Shown in pieces: positions 11,881 to 22,634 of a stretch of 52,272 bases of DNA; positions within the stretch are counted from its first letter, which is position 1; each line of letters begins with the position of its first letter. Made by a program: the position numbers and the translations under genes. The notes under the pieces are model-generated. The model ran no database searches. It was not told where the DNA came from and worked only from the letters and a program-made list of their open reading frames with translations. Source of the stretch: Nemertoderma westbladi (taxonomy: Eukaryota; Xenacoelomorpha; Nemertodermatida; Nemertodermatidae); contig JAUCBJ010005579.1 of the NCBI GenBank assembly GCA_032718475.1, positions 1-52,272 of the forward strand, in the 5' to 3' direction.

Positions 11881-12423
11881 TTATCGACTCGCTCCTGGAT
11901 TCTTCGGGCTCACTCCCCTCTTTCGCCCCCGCCCCAGATACACCAATCTTCCTCCTGTGGACTCTGTCGACGGCGTCCGTGAGGCGTCACTTCCCGGAAC
12001 TGGCGATGATGTTCCCTGGGCCCCGACTGACTCTCGGCTGGTACTCCTCCCTCGGCCTCGTCCCATTTGTCGGGTTCCCGTAATCGCCTCCGCCAACTCC
12101 TCCTTCTGCAGTTGCACGCGCGCCTTTTCGGACGCACCCTGTGCATTTCGCTGCAGACGCTGAGCATCGATAATAGAATGATAGTGGTTGTCCTTGACTT
12201 GATGCTTGTCTAGGACCCCTCCTCCTGGTTCTTGCCGCGAGCTATGAGCTCTGGCGGTTGTCGCTGTGGGCGCTGCGGTTCGTTGCTCCTTTATCCGTTC
12301 GGCGGTTAATGGCCCCACCGGTACGTGAGTCAACAGGAACTCGTTGCGGTATTGTATAGCCGCCGGTATTGTACAGTCTCCTCGCACGCGCACCACCTTC
12401 CTAGTCTCCAAAAAGGTCTCCAA
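11881..12423 (-). pseudogene. C-terminal part of the downstream zinc-knuckle ORF
   Basis: Encodes a segment rich in Q, R, G and S with an RGRGR motif (GRGRGRSTSRE) and an Arg-rich, Pro-rich tail. This looks like a disordered nucleic-acid-binding C-terminus. It overlaps the preceding ORF (12330-14162) in another frame. The switch falls in a local duplication, TTTTGGAGACC/TTTTTGGAGAC, near 12415, so the two were probably one reading frame before a small indel. No ATG is needed for this reading. I do not recognise a family for it. Confidence 0.55.
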
Positions 12424-14162
12424 AATAGACCTTTGGTTATACGGTCACAAATAGCAACAAAGTTCCAAGTGTATTTATTGTCCATATTCAATTGTCTAAA
12501 GTATTCTCGAACAACAATTACTCCAGTATTCTGCGGAAGATCTTGAGCAGTTAGTATCAGCTCCTGATATTGCGGTAGTGATTGCAAATCCGGCTCATAC
12601 GCGACGTGTGATGGATCTACTGCCCAGAATCCGTATCCTGCCTTGAACGGCAACCAACGCATTTGTGCTTGGATGTGGTAATCAGCCACACCCTCCCACT
12701 TGTCTAACATCTCCCGGAGTAGGTTGGCGCTATGGTTTTGGAAAGAATCATCACACAGTTGACATTTTGCGCTATGATGTCCCTTTACCCCACAATATCC
12801 ACATTGAGAAATGAAGACGGTGCACGTATGGAATGAGTGATCTGTCTTGTTACACCAACAGCAGACCTTATGCGCTGCCTCTACTACCGCGTCGCACGAC
12901 TTTTGACTGTGCCTTATGCTGCTGCACAACTTACATCTACGCGCTTGTGGAAACCAGGCCCTCTCATATATGAGGTCTCCAATCGGCTTCGCACTCCCTT
13001 CCTTCCCAATGTCTAAAATGATGTTGTCCTCTCCGGTCAGAGGTTGTCGATCCGGAACAAAGTAAACATCCTCGCCTTTGTCCTCTATCTCCAATATTTC
13101 CTCCCATATTCGTTTCGGATATGTCTTCTCCACCGGGAGATCCACTCCGAACACCTCTACTAACATCTCCGGCCAACCCTCTCTAACGGGTCTATCCGCC
13201 TCCAAGTGGACGGGAGTACCAAACCCGCGGGTTTGATTCCCGAACCACTTCTCCAAGGCCTCTGGCGTCGGATACTCCATCGACGGTCGGTCTCCCAAAT
13301 CTACGATGTTCTGTCGATATACTCCTTCGAATATCGCTAATCCTCTCCTAACCATCGACGTGTTCTCTAGCGATTGGTTGAAGAACGGGGGTAAGAAACG
13401 CTTCATCACGTCGGATTGGATTCCCCCTTTCGAGCGAACGTATTGATCTCCTCCGTACACCAATGGATGACGCTTCAAAACTCGCGCAATGATATCCGCT
13501 AATAAACAAGTTACCGTGTTCGACTCAAGCACCAAATAATATTGCAGCGATGCACGGGGTGGCGCGCAGATGTTCCAATACACTAATGCTTGCCGTTTGA
13601 AGTGGGATTTGAACTCCGCTCCCGGTGGCGTGTTATATTCACCATACGCCTCCTCGTATTTCTTTTGCGTCTTTAACTTGAAGTCCCAATTATATAACAA
13701 ATGCGCTATAAAGCCCATACCAGTCTTGGCAGAGTTGGGATACTCTCTATAAATTCCAATATCCTGTGCCCATAGCAACAATAGCTTGGTGTCGACAAAC
13801 GGTCTTGGCAATCTGTCCTCCAAATCCGTCATGGCATTGAAGTCGCTCTCCAAATCGCTCTGGACTCCTGATCCCACGTTGACGTAATCCTGGTTGAGAA
13901 TCACCTCTCTAACTTTCTTGGGTAGCATCCTGGCATCGATACGCTCTGCTCCATGCATACCTCCTCGCCTGCATACCTCCAAAATCTGTTCCCTGGGATC
14001 CTTCCCCCGCCGATATTGCGTCGTTATTATGGGCTCCGGTCTCTGTCGGTCCGCCCTCACGCGCATAAATACATGAGTCACACCATCAGCCGCGCGAATT
14101 TGAATGCACTTACTAGTTAGGCACTCTTGATGGGACCCTCCCTCGTTGTCGTAAAACATCAA
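12330..14162 (-). pseudogene. Gag-like protein with three CCHC zinc knuckles (central part)
   Basis: About 610 residues without a familiar N-terminal domain but with three adjacent C-x2-C-x4-H-x4-C knuckles at residues 410-423, 434-447 and 454-467 (for example CGYCGVKGHHSAKC). Such knuckles bind RNA in retroelement Gag nucleocapsids. The preceding ~400 residues are rich in predicted helix (LLYNWDFKLKTQKKYEEAY) and could be capsid-like, but I cannot assign a fold. The reading continues upstream of 14162 in the same frame (..TEESLQDWC) as far as a frameshift near 14280. It carries a palindrome at 13219-13235, read as NQTRGFGTP. Position is 3' of integrase, where env would sit, yet no signal peptide or membrane segment is seen. 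Confidence 0.65.
13219..13235. repeat. Interspersed palindrome copy 2 (in zinc-knuckle ORF)
   Basis: CCAAACCCGCGGGTTTG; on the - strand the ORF reads it as QTRGFG. Confidence 0.9.
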
Positions 14163-14341
14163 GCACCAATCCTGTAGGGATTCCTCCGTCTTTCTCCACT
14201 GATGCTGGATCTCGTCGGATGGGGTCCATATGCGCTCTATAGCCTTGTGGTCATCGTATTGGGTGTAGGAACCCTTTCTCCTCAGCTACGCCTGGTCTAC
14301 CTCCTCGTCGCCTGGGAATGTAGCCACCGCGACCCATACCT

Positions 14342-14932
14342 TTATATACCAAATAACTTGCTCTCCTTCCCCGGAGCTCCAATCTTGTCTTGCGTGTCGT
14401 AATCTGTTATCTGCATCAGGACATCACGCAAGAACTTCACGCATAAAACTTCCCGTAGACAGTCAACGTTCCAATGATCCGATGACATCACCATCGGCAA
14501 GAATCGAATGGCTTCTCGCGACTCCGGGTGATCTACCAATATCGCAGGTTCATTGCCGTCGGAATAATACACTGGTCGGGGTTGAGATACAGCCTGTGGA
14601 ACAAATGCAGTCACTCTCCTAGTCTCCTCCTGATGTCTATCCGCGGTCTTATTATACTCCGCTACCCGCTCTTCAAATAATTGCTTCGATTTCACCGCTC
14701 ACTCCTCCTGCCGCAATGCGTCTATATCGTCCTGATGCTCAGGCGTGAGATTTCTCGCTCGGTGAGGCGAAGTAAACATGGTCCAGAGACTCGAGAGCTC
14801 CAAACCCGCGGGTTTGGTACCCGAGTCCCGTGCCGCTTCGCACCACGCCTCTAGGTCCTTATAGGCTCGGTATAGCGAAATGGCTGCTGCCATCTCTATC
14901 AAAGCGGGTGTCGAACAGGGTTTAATCTCCAT
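14342..14932 (-). pseudogene. Zinc-knuckle ORF, second segment, with in-frame TGA
   Basis: Two ORFs (14932-14699 and 14695-14342) lie in one frame, separated by a single TGA at 14699-14701. The upstream segment at 14981-15589 is also in this frame, separated by a TAG at 14981-14983. The protein is hydrophilic and helical (ALIEMAAAISLYRAYKDLEA; KSKQLFEERVAEYNKTADRH), with no recognised domain. A palindrome at 14800-14817 is read as TKPAGLE. A frameshift near 14280 separates it from the zinc-knuckle part. The segments together make one decayed gene of about 1,230 codons. Confidence 0.6.
14800..14817. repeat. Interspersed palindrome copy 3 (perfect 18 bp)
   Basis: CCAAACCCGCGGGTTTGG, a perfect palindrome; read on the - strand as TKPAGLE. 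Confidence 0.95.
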
Positions 14933-14980
14933 ATACGGATCTAAAGTCGTAACGGTCGGCGTAATGGGTCTCGGAGGTCG

Positions 14981-15589
14981 CTATCCACCGAAGTCGATAC
15001 TGATCATTGGGTTGCTCATCGGGTAACCTCCCTCGTTGTATCTAAGAAACTGGTGAGCTTGACATCGCGTTAATATCGGTTCAGGATGCTGCTCGTTCAG
15101 TCGATCGGGAATCGCTACGTCTTGTTTATTCATGCATTCGCCGCATTTGTATAACAACTTGTATACGCTGAAAACCTTTGGCGTCTCCTGATCCTCGCCT
15201 CGAGTCTTCCGGTAAAGATGCATTCCGTCGAATTGATCCCGGACTGCAGGTAGAGGTTCGTCATAATGTAAATACATGTTCATATGGTACAGACGGGCGA
15301 TTTCCTCGTCTGGGTTTGCGCTAATGTCGCATACATCAAGGGCAAAGTCGTAGGGATAACGAGTGCGATACTCCTTCCGTAAAACCTCCATGGGGTCTCC
15401 CAACGCTTGCATCCGTTTCCTCCTCAACTCCTTCTCATACGTGGGCTTATACTTCCCGTTTAACTCCATCACCGATCTCCCATGGTAGTAAACGTTCGAA
15501 TCTTTACACCCGGGTTGGGCGAACGGTAGTTCCGCCTCCTCTCTGGTGGTAAACCCTCTCCTCGGTTGCGCTCTCATTTCCTTTTCCAT
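14981..15589 (-). pseudogene. Zinc-knuckle ORF, N-terminal segment
   Basis: Opens with a genuine ATG at 15587-15589 preceded by an AT-rich stretch, giving 202 residues to a TAG at 14981-14983. After that stop the same frame continues into the next segment, so the TAG looks like a nonsense mutation and not the natural end. Contains a CGEC motif and many Tyr, Arg and Glu residues. I recognise no family. It starts about 750 bp downstream of the integrase stop, so it would need its own subgenomic message or splicing to be expressed. Confidence 0.6.
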
Positions 15590-16345
15590 TATGCTGCGTA
15601 TATATATATATCCAATTGGTCCGTTACGTAACTAATTACACTGTGGGTAAATCAGTTAGATGATGCCGAAGGACAGACTTCCCGAACCTCCCAGCCGCCT
15701 TCCAGCAGTTCAGGTTCGGCTCTCTAGATCCCGTCTCATTCCTAATTACCTTCTAACCTATTCCCATGCATAGCGCAAAAACTTCGGAGATAAACTGGCC
15801 GTGAACAACTCACTTTTTGATGCCCAAACTACTCCCATTACTTGTACTAAACTACAGTAGTTAGAAAGGACAATAGTTTCGGCGCTCGACTATACCAAAC
15901 CCACAGGTTTGATAATCGAACACCTCACTCCACTGCAAACTACTGAGTGGGGGTCTGTGTATGCTTCTGGTGCTACTAACCTTTAGCACCTTGGTTGTTG
16001 TACTGTTGGCACCAATCTGTGGAAGTTACTGAACTCAATTTACACTCCTACATAATATAGCCGTCAGCATGGTTTCTAAATGCTATTTTCCAGGCTTCAC
16101 GACTTTCAAAATACTGTACATCTATAAACGAATTCTAGAATGCGTCTATATGCAGCGTTTGGGATTGTCTTGGGTTCACTTCTAATTTTTAAAATTTGTA
16201 ATTTTCCAAATATTTTTGAAAATAAAATTTTGTTTTTGATACCCACCAGACAAATTCTCAACGCAAATCACCACAAACCCGCTCCTATGCATTTCCTAGT
16301 ATTTGCATACGAGGAATGCATATGAAGTGAATTTGCGTTCCATCA
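15590..16345 (-). other. Spacer between integrase and zinc-knuckle ORF
   Basis: No coding potential of note. Contains palindrome copy 4 (15895-15911). It was compared by eye with 22635-23786 for an LTR pair around the Pao/BEL core; no match was seen. Confidence 0.5.
15895..15911. repeat. Interspersed palindrome copy 4 (spacer)
   Basis: CCAAACCCACAGGTTTG, two bases from consensus, outside any ORF. Confidence 0.8.
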
Positions 16346-18247
16346 CTAATTTTGGTTTGAGGCGGGAGACAAATTATAGTCTCCTGTCTCGATGCGTGTC
16401 TCCTCTAAAAACATGGTATCTTGGACCGGTCTGTCCAAGGTGTGTAAACCATTAGTTTTACACTTCTTTTGGTTCAGACACTTGCACCTTATTTTTACAG
16501 TGATGGTGCGCACTATATTTTCCACGTCCGGGTGTATGTGCAAGATGACTCCGGTCTCCCAATATTTTCTCTTGACAACTGGTTCGGTTATTAATACGTA
16601 GTCTCCTCTTTGGAGGCTCTGAACTGTTTTGTACCACTTAGATCTGGTGGATATTGTGGGAAGATAATATTCCCGCCAATATTCCCAGAATGTGTACGTG
16701 ACGAATTGAGTTATTTTCCAGCTCTTTCGACTATATAGGTCGGCACTAATGGGTTCTGATGCCGGCACAAGAAACGCTGGACTCTGCATTAGCAAATGAT
16801 TCGGCGTTAATGCAACACCGTCCAGCAACATAGCTATCGGCCTCGAGTTCAATGTATGCTCGATTTCGATGAAAGCTGTTACCAGCTCGTCGTCGGTAAG
16901 TTGTTTGTTTACAGGCAATGTTTTAGCAATGGCCTGCTTTATGGAGCGAACCAAACGCTCCCAACTTCCTCCGCTCCAGGGACTTTCTGGAGTGTTAAAT
17001 TTCCACTCCACTCTTTGCGGCAATAGTGCTGCAGAGATTTCTCTATACTGCGCTGCCCTATGAGCCACGTTCAACTCGCTATTCCCCCCGACAAAGTTTG
17101 TACCCTTATCGGAGTAGAACGCCTTTACTAGTCCTCTCCTGGCCATAAATTTCTTTAAGGCCAGGAGCAGAGATTTGGTCGACATGTCTGCCACACGCTC
17201 TATATGTATGGCTCTACTAGCCATGCATATCAGTTGCAGGCCCCATCGTTTGTGGGTCAGCCGTACACTCTTTGCCTCAATCGGACCAAAGCAGTCCACC
17301 CCTGTATTTGTAAAGGGTGGGTCATATGCCTGCACTCTCGCTTCTGGGAGTTCAGCCATCTCCTGTTCCAATACTTTGGCGTTCACCCTCTTGCAAACCA
17401 GACAGGCGTCGTACATAGTACCTACTGCCCTGCTTGGCTGCAATAGAATGAATCGCTGTCTCGCTGCCGACAAACAGTGTAACCTTCCCGCGTGATGCAA
17501 CCTCTTATGTATTTCCCATAGAATCGCTCTTTGCAATTCTATTGGGTGACTAGGGATTATCACTGGGAACCGAAACTGTGAGTTTATGTCGACAGTCTGG
17601 ATTCTCGATCTATGACAAATTAAACCCTTATGGATTAATGGGCTCCATTTTCTAAGGGGTTTATAGAGAACTGGTCGTTGAGCCGATAATAGATAGAATT
17701 CTTTCGGGAAGGCACACATTTGATAATGCTTCAAATGCTTTAATTCTGCTTGATTAATCTTATCCTCTGTCAGAGGATGTTTCAATTTCTGAATTTGCTC
17801 ACTATTAGTGCTCGTTTGTTCTCCTAAATGTTCCGAATGTTTTAAACAAAGGTACGAAACGTATCGGCTTAACCACGCAGTTCTTTCACAAATTGTCAGC
17901 CAAGAGGCAGACGAATTTAGTAATTTGTCATAAATACTACATGGCTCTAATGCCAGCGACGGTTGCCCGCTAGCTAATGGAAGTTTTGAATCCAAACCCG
18001 CAGGTTTGGAAACCAAAGGCTCCATCTTGTCGGTCATTTTCTGTCCGTCACTTACCAATTGTGGCCCTTGTATAGTCTGTAAGGGTGGTTTTATGTCATA
18101 ACTTACCCTTCTGGACCTTGTAGTCACGTAAGTCTCTAGGTCTGACAGGTGTCCAGGCAGCTCCAATGACTCTTCAGGCTGCTCCAATGACTCTTCAGGC
18201 CGCTCCAATGGCTTGAGTTTGGCTTTCGACTTGGAGACTTTCTCCAC
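16346..18247 (-). pseudogene. Pao/BEL integrase segment of Pol
   Basis: About 633 residues that would insert element cDNA into the genome. A zinc-binding region holds HKRLHH (247-252) and C-x2-C (282-285). The rve core keeps Asp318 (GVDCFGP), Asp380 (YSDKGTNF) and Glu430 (GGSWERLVRS), so the catalytic triad is complete. The C-terminus (FWEYWREYYLP.., RGDYVLI, WETGVI) matches the DUF5641 domain usual in BEL integrases. Residues 14-33 hold a short E-P-E-E-S-L tandem repeat, and a palindrome at 17992-18009 is read as SKPAGLD. There is no ATG: it lies +1 relative to the RT ORF, which stops at 18249-18251. One frameshift therefore splits a normally continuous Pol. Confidence 0.9.
17992..18009. repeat. 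Interspersed palindrome copy 5 (in integrase ORF)
   Basis: CCAAACCCGCAGGTTTGG, one mismatch from consensus; read as SKPAGLD in the low-complexity region ahead of the integrase zinc-binding domain. Confidence 0.9.
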
Positions 18248-18248
18248 T

Positions 18249-19913
18249 TCACATTGGATTGGTCAAAATCTTCAGTCGCTCTGGCCAATGTTCCTGTGTC
18301 CTCGTTAGAAAATCAGGCCCATGCAACCAAAACTCCTGGGACTCCTCCTGACAGAATTCCGCCGGCATAGCACCTCTCGAAGTTATGTCGGCCGGGTTCA
18401 ACACTCCTGGACAATGTCTCCATTGTTCCTTCGTCGAGAAGTAGACAATCTGAGCGCGTCTGTTGGCCACAAATGTATTTAGTGCAATATTGTCGGCTGC
18501 AATGTACACTAACACTAAGGATGCGTCCGTCCAATAGAATAAGGTCAATGTCGTGTCTAACTCCTCTATTATCTGCTTACTTACCTCAACTGAGACTACT
18601 GCCGCCTGCAACTCTGCACGAGGGACAGTCATGTATTTGACCGGCATTGTCTTTGATCTAGAAGTCACAAAGGCCGTCTCAAACTTGTCCTGACTTACCT
18701 CTCGGTGAAGGTAGGCTACCATGCCAAAGCCGGTGTCACTTGCGTCACTGAATAAGTGCAGTTCTAAATCAGCTGGAAATACCATCTGATTTGGAAAATA
18801 GGAGCGGGGTACATCTATATTTTTCAATAGATGTAACTCGGCTTCCCACTCTCTCCACTGCTTTGCATGTATAGGGGATATTGGCTCATCCCACTCTAGG
18901 TCGGACAACCAAATTTTCCTCATACATACTCGTGCCTGTAATATTACCGGGCTGATAAAGTTTATCGGGTCGAATAGTCTACTCATTGTGGATAAGCAGA
19001 TTCTCTTAGTCAAAACTTGGTCTGGACTACTGGGCTCAAACCTGACTCTCACCTGGAACTTATCTGTGTTCGGATTCCAAGCGAGTCCCAGTACTCGCGC
19101 CATGGGGGTCGGTTCTACACCCAATTCAATGTCTCTGCTTCCGCAATCTTTCACCGGGAACGACTCTAATAGGGCCTCCGGGTTGGTAGTGAACTTGGTC
19201 AGTGGGAAACCTCCTATAGCCAAGCACTCCTGTAGGCCCTGAGCCACTTCTATGGCTTGTTCCGCTGTGTCCTTGGACACCAATCCGTCAACCATATAGA
19301 AGTTTCTCATGATGGACTCAATAACGTCTACTGGGTACTTACCAATCTGGGCTGTCGCCGTTTTCTTTAGAACAAACAGCGTGCCGTTGGGACTATCGCG
19401 GGCACCGATTATCCTGACATACATCTGGTATGTAACCACTGGGCCGGATAGGTCTTCATTCTCATACCAGAGAAATCTGAGACTATCCTGGTCCGCCTTG
19501 CAGGCTCTTACCTGGTGAAACATCGCCTTGATGTCGCAAGTAAACGCGAATCGCCGCTGTCTAAAGCGTAATAGTATCCCTATCAAGTAGTTATTTAAGT
19601 TGGGACCATCCATCAACTCTGAGTTCAGGGACATACCTCTATAGACTGCTGCGCAGTCATTGACTACTCGGACTTTGTCTGGTTTGTCAGGGTGAGTCAC
19701 ATAGTGGTGTGGAAGGTAATAAGTCTGGTCCGTCACTAAGTCCGGGTCCTCTACCTTCCCAGAAAATCCCTTGGCAAAATAGTTGTTTATCTGGGCGCAA
19801 TACTTCTCCCTAACGTCTGGATTCTTTAACAACCGAGCCGTTACTCTGTTCATTCTTTTCAAGGCTAAGTTGTAGTTGTTCTCCAACTTAGGTGGTTGTT
19901 GACGCCACAACAT
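18249..19913 (-). pseudogene. Pao/BEL reverse transcriptase and RNase H, RT active site mutated
   Basis: 554 residues. The RT opens with LWRQQPPKL, has the first catalytic Asp127 (FTCDIKAMFHQV), and places FYMVDGL at 205-211 where Pao/BEL RTs have a Y-x-D-D box. The first Asp of that box is Val208 (codon GTT at 19290-19292). RNase H follows with Asp390 (FSDAS), Glu434 (PRAELQAA), Asp463 (WTDAS) and Asp509 (NPADITSRG) all present. LGLAWNP and the SRLFDP connection are typical of the family. It is in the same frame as the gag-protease ORF, with one TGA (19914-19916) between them. Missing the Asp, this copy should not polymerise DNA. Confidence 0.92.
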
Positions 19914-21452
19914 TCAAACTTCAAAATGTCCTGTCGGTAGCAGATGTATGGTATCTTCCATCATCTCCAGCGACCGTTTCTCATCAGTGGACATGGTTAG
20001 GTCATATCCACCTGGTTCCATTGCGTCCCTATCCAGCCATTCGACGGTTCTATCTCCTGTCTCGAGGTCCTGGCGTATCAATTCCTTCTGCAACTCCTCC
20101 TCACTGTATTGGAAAATGTCAAGGTCTCGATATTTAGCCACCTGACCCTCCACTATGTCGGTATAAGTCAAAACGTTACTCAAATAGGTGGCGTGGGCCG
20201 CTGAACCAGACCCACGGGTCTGATAACAGTAGTCCTCGGGTTCACTATCTGTCCGGTCGTTGTAGAGTGGTTCCGACAATCTAACATTATCGGGAATCAA
20301 CTCCTCGTCCGACTCGCTAACGTCACTACAGTGGTTAATACAGGTTCTCCTAAACTCGTCTATGTCTGGCGATTCTACTAACGGTGGTTGAGTTATAGGC
20401 TGTAATCCGTCGTGTCTATCCTTTGGCTTGTTGCCACCTGTAAATTCATAAGACATAGGTACTCGTGTATACCAACCTAATATAGTCCTATGGGCGTGTG
20501 GTCCATTTACATGCGGCTCAGCTGGTCTCGTTTCCCATATTTGGTGCGCGATCAGCTGTTCTGCACCAATTAACATAGATACATTCCTATAACCTACCTG
20601 GTGTCTCGGTATTCTGAGCTTGTCAAAATACTCCTGTGCTATGGGACTCATCGGTGGCACCTTACCTAACTGCCCGTCGAACCCTTTCATAGCTAGACAC
20701 TTAAATCCGTCTAATGGCAACGCTCTCCGTTCTTGGCGAGTGTGCTGGTCTCTCGGGAGTAGGGAGTCTAGTTCTACCGAAATCTTGTGTCCCTTGAGGT
20801 CCCCTACCCCGTGCATGGACTTTAACACTATTTGGATCTCCTCGGCATCCTGGAAGATGGAAACAGCTCTTGCCACTTCCTCGTCGATATACGATAATGT
20901 GGACGCAGTGTCAAACATCACATATATTCCTTTCAATCCTTTGTCTCCGGTAAGTTTCACCGGAATCACACTGAATATTTCCGACGTGGCCGATGATAAA
21001 TACGTCTGTGCGCTGGTCGATGAACTATCTGCGGTGAAACCTTGGCAGGTCACTTCTCTCGCGCTCGCCTCGCCATCCTCGTCCGACGAACCTGGTTGAT
21101 ACCCATTGTCCTGGATGCCGGTGTACGTATTTCTTCTTATTGTTACGGGATCTCTGCTCCCCTTCCTTTGAGGATTTCTCTGTAGGTAACGGTCCATTGG
21201 GGTATGGAAATCTGCATGTAGCAACTTGTGATGTAGTCTGCCGCATTCCATGCATCCGTCCTTGCTGTTCGGGCACTGGCGCCGTACATGACCTGGCGCA
21301 ACACATGCCCAACAGGTGTCCAACGTCCGCACTTGAACTCTTCTCTGTTCCGAAGTTAATTCTTTGAACCGTCTGCAACTGTCTAACTTATGGTCGTCAG
21401 ATCTTACCTCCTTTAGTAAGCAGAATTGGCAACCTACAAATCCATCCGGCAA
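19914..21452 (-). pseudogene. Pao/BEL Gag zinc region and retropepsin (DUF1758-like)
   Basis: About 512 residues, open further upstream in the same frame, so the true start is earlier. Residues 8-79 hold a Cys/His-rich Gag region (C-x2-C..H..C, CWACVAPGHVRRQC, CMECGRLHHKLLH) as in BEL nucleocapsids. A retropepsin-like site, MFDTASTLSYIDEE, lies at 179-192; the usual D-[ST]-G is D181-T-A here, a Gly to Ala change. The ORF ends at a TGA immediately before the conserved LWR block that starts the RT. This stop interrupts what is one polyprotein in related elements. Palindrome copy 6 is read as YQTRGSG. Confidence 0.85.
20206..20222. repeat. Interspersed palindrome copy 6 (in gag-pro ORF)
   Basis: CCAGACCCACGGGTCTG: the two arms carry compensating changes (A to G on the left, T to C on the right), so pairing is kept. 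Confidence 0.85.
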
Positions 21453-21552
21453 CTCCTGCTGCTTTGCCTTAGGTCTATCTGACCACTCACCTGACCATAC
21501 TCGCGAGTCTGATCTAAAGGCAGGGGTACTCGAATTGTATCTGTCTACTGAG

Positions 21553-21888
21553 TTAAAAGTTATTCCCGTATATAAAAGAGTTAAAAGTATATAAACGGTT
21601 ATTCCCGTAGATGTCGCTAAGTGTCTTCATAGCTAATTCAAATGCTCTTTCATTGCCGACAAAGTTATCAGCAATGGCTCTAGGTTCTCGATGGAGCATC
21701 TGAAGCAGATAGTTGAACTTCTCATTGGGAGTAAAGGTGCTGTTGGTGAGCTGTTCGTCGACATAGGTTTTAAATGTCCTCCAATGCCTATGGTTGCCCA
21801 TAAACTTTTGGGGTTGTTGAGTCGGCAGTCCTTGCCTAGCGGCAAACTTACCTATGTCTCTAAGGGTTGCATCGTTCCGGGTTAACAA
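21553..21888 (-). pseudogene. Pao/BEL Gag, DUF1759-like segment
   Basis: Residues KFMGNHRHWRTFKTYV, FTPNEKFNYLLQML and LSDIYGNNRL match the order of DUF1759, the capsid-region signature of BEL Gag (K-F-x-G-[DN]..W..F; EKF.YL; YG). The domain is cut short right after YGNNRL, where a duplicated TACGGGAATAAC marks a local rearrangement. About 30 codons later the zinc region begins, so roughly the second half of the usual domain is missing. It is joined to the upstream Gag segment by a 1-nt frameshift in GAAAATTTG near 21905. No ATG start. Confidence 0.75.
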
Positions 21889-21893
21889 ATTAT

Positions 21894-22634
21894 TTACAAA
21901 TTTTCTGCAGGGTTATTAAGTCTGGTCCTTTCCCGGGGATTTAAACTTTCCTTTCGGTTTTGTGACTTCTGCCGTCTCATTTCTTCCTCTTCATAACTTG
22001 AGTCTGTGTCAGCCCTCAGTGCTCGTGTTGGTTTACGTGCCGAAGCCCTGACCCAGGCCTCTTGTATAAATCTTTCCGCCGAATTTTCAAAGTTGGGATT
22101 ATGGATCGCAGGGACAGGCGTTCTTACCTGAGGTCTATGTGTTATAGTTGCCTCCGATATGCGTACTCGTTGACTAGGTTGGACTTTATCTAACTTAGGC
22201 CTGCTAGGATTAGAATTACTTCTTACCTGGGCTGCTTCCTTTAACTGTAGGTTGCTAAGCATGTCCGTTATAGGTTGGATGTGCGGCAATATAGCTTGCG
22301 CTAAACTGGCACCTAACTCCTCTCTCGTAATAAATTCCTGGCTAGGGTTTTGCTGTATTGTCGGCTCTATCTGAGTAATCCGCTGTCTCTCATATGATCC
22401 CTCTTCCGGTTTAACCCGGAAGTTCTCTGTCGAACTGGGTCGGTGATCCGTCCGCGTATTCCAAACCCGCGGGTTCGGTTCGCCCAATACTCGGCCTCTC
22501 GGAGTTTCTTCTCTAAACTCCCCATTGTCTCGATAATTGCTGTATTGCAGTGCGCTGTCCTGATGGCGCGGATCCTGTGCGATGGGTGAAGCAATAATCG
22601 CTTTCGTCCTTCTGGGCTCCTCCCCGAGGCGCAC
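21894..22634 (-). pseudogene. Pao/BEL Gag N-terminal segment
   Basis: 246 hydrophilic residues rich in R, E, Q, N and P, with no firm domain. A helical patch (ITREELGASLAQAILPHIQP) precedes a basic, acidic-patched C-terminus (DTDSSYEEEEMRR). It runs into the DUF1759-like segment after a single-base shift. An overlapping frame (up to 22915) contains MGSLEKKLREAEYW, which could be the original N-terminus before another shift. Palindrome copy 7 is open in both frames (NPRVW and TRGFG). Confidence 0.6.
22461..22478. repeat. Interspersed palindrome copy 7 (in gag)
   Basis: CCAAACCCGCGGGTTCGG; read NPRVW in the 246-codon frame, the third possible frame of the motif. Confidence 0.9.
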
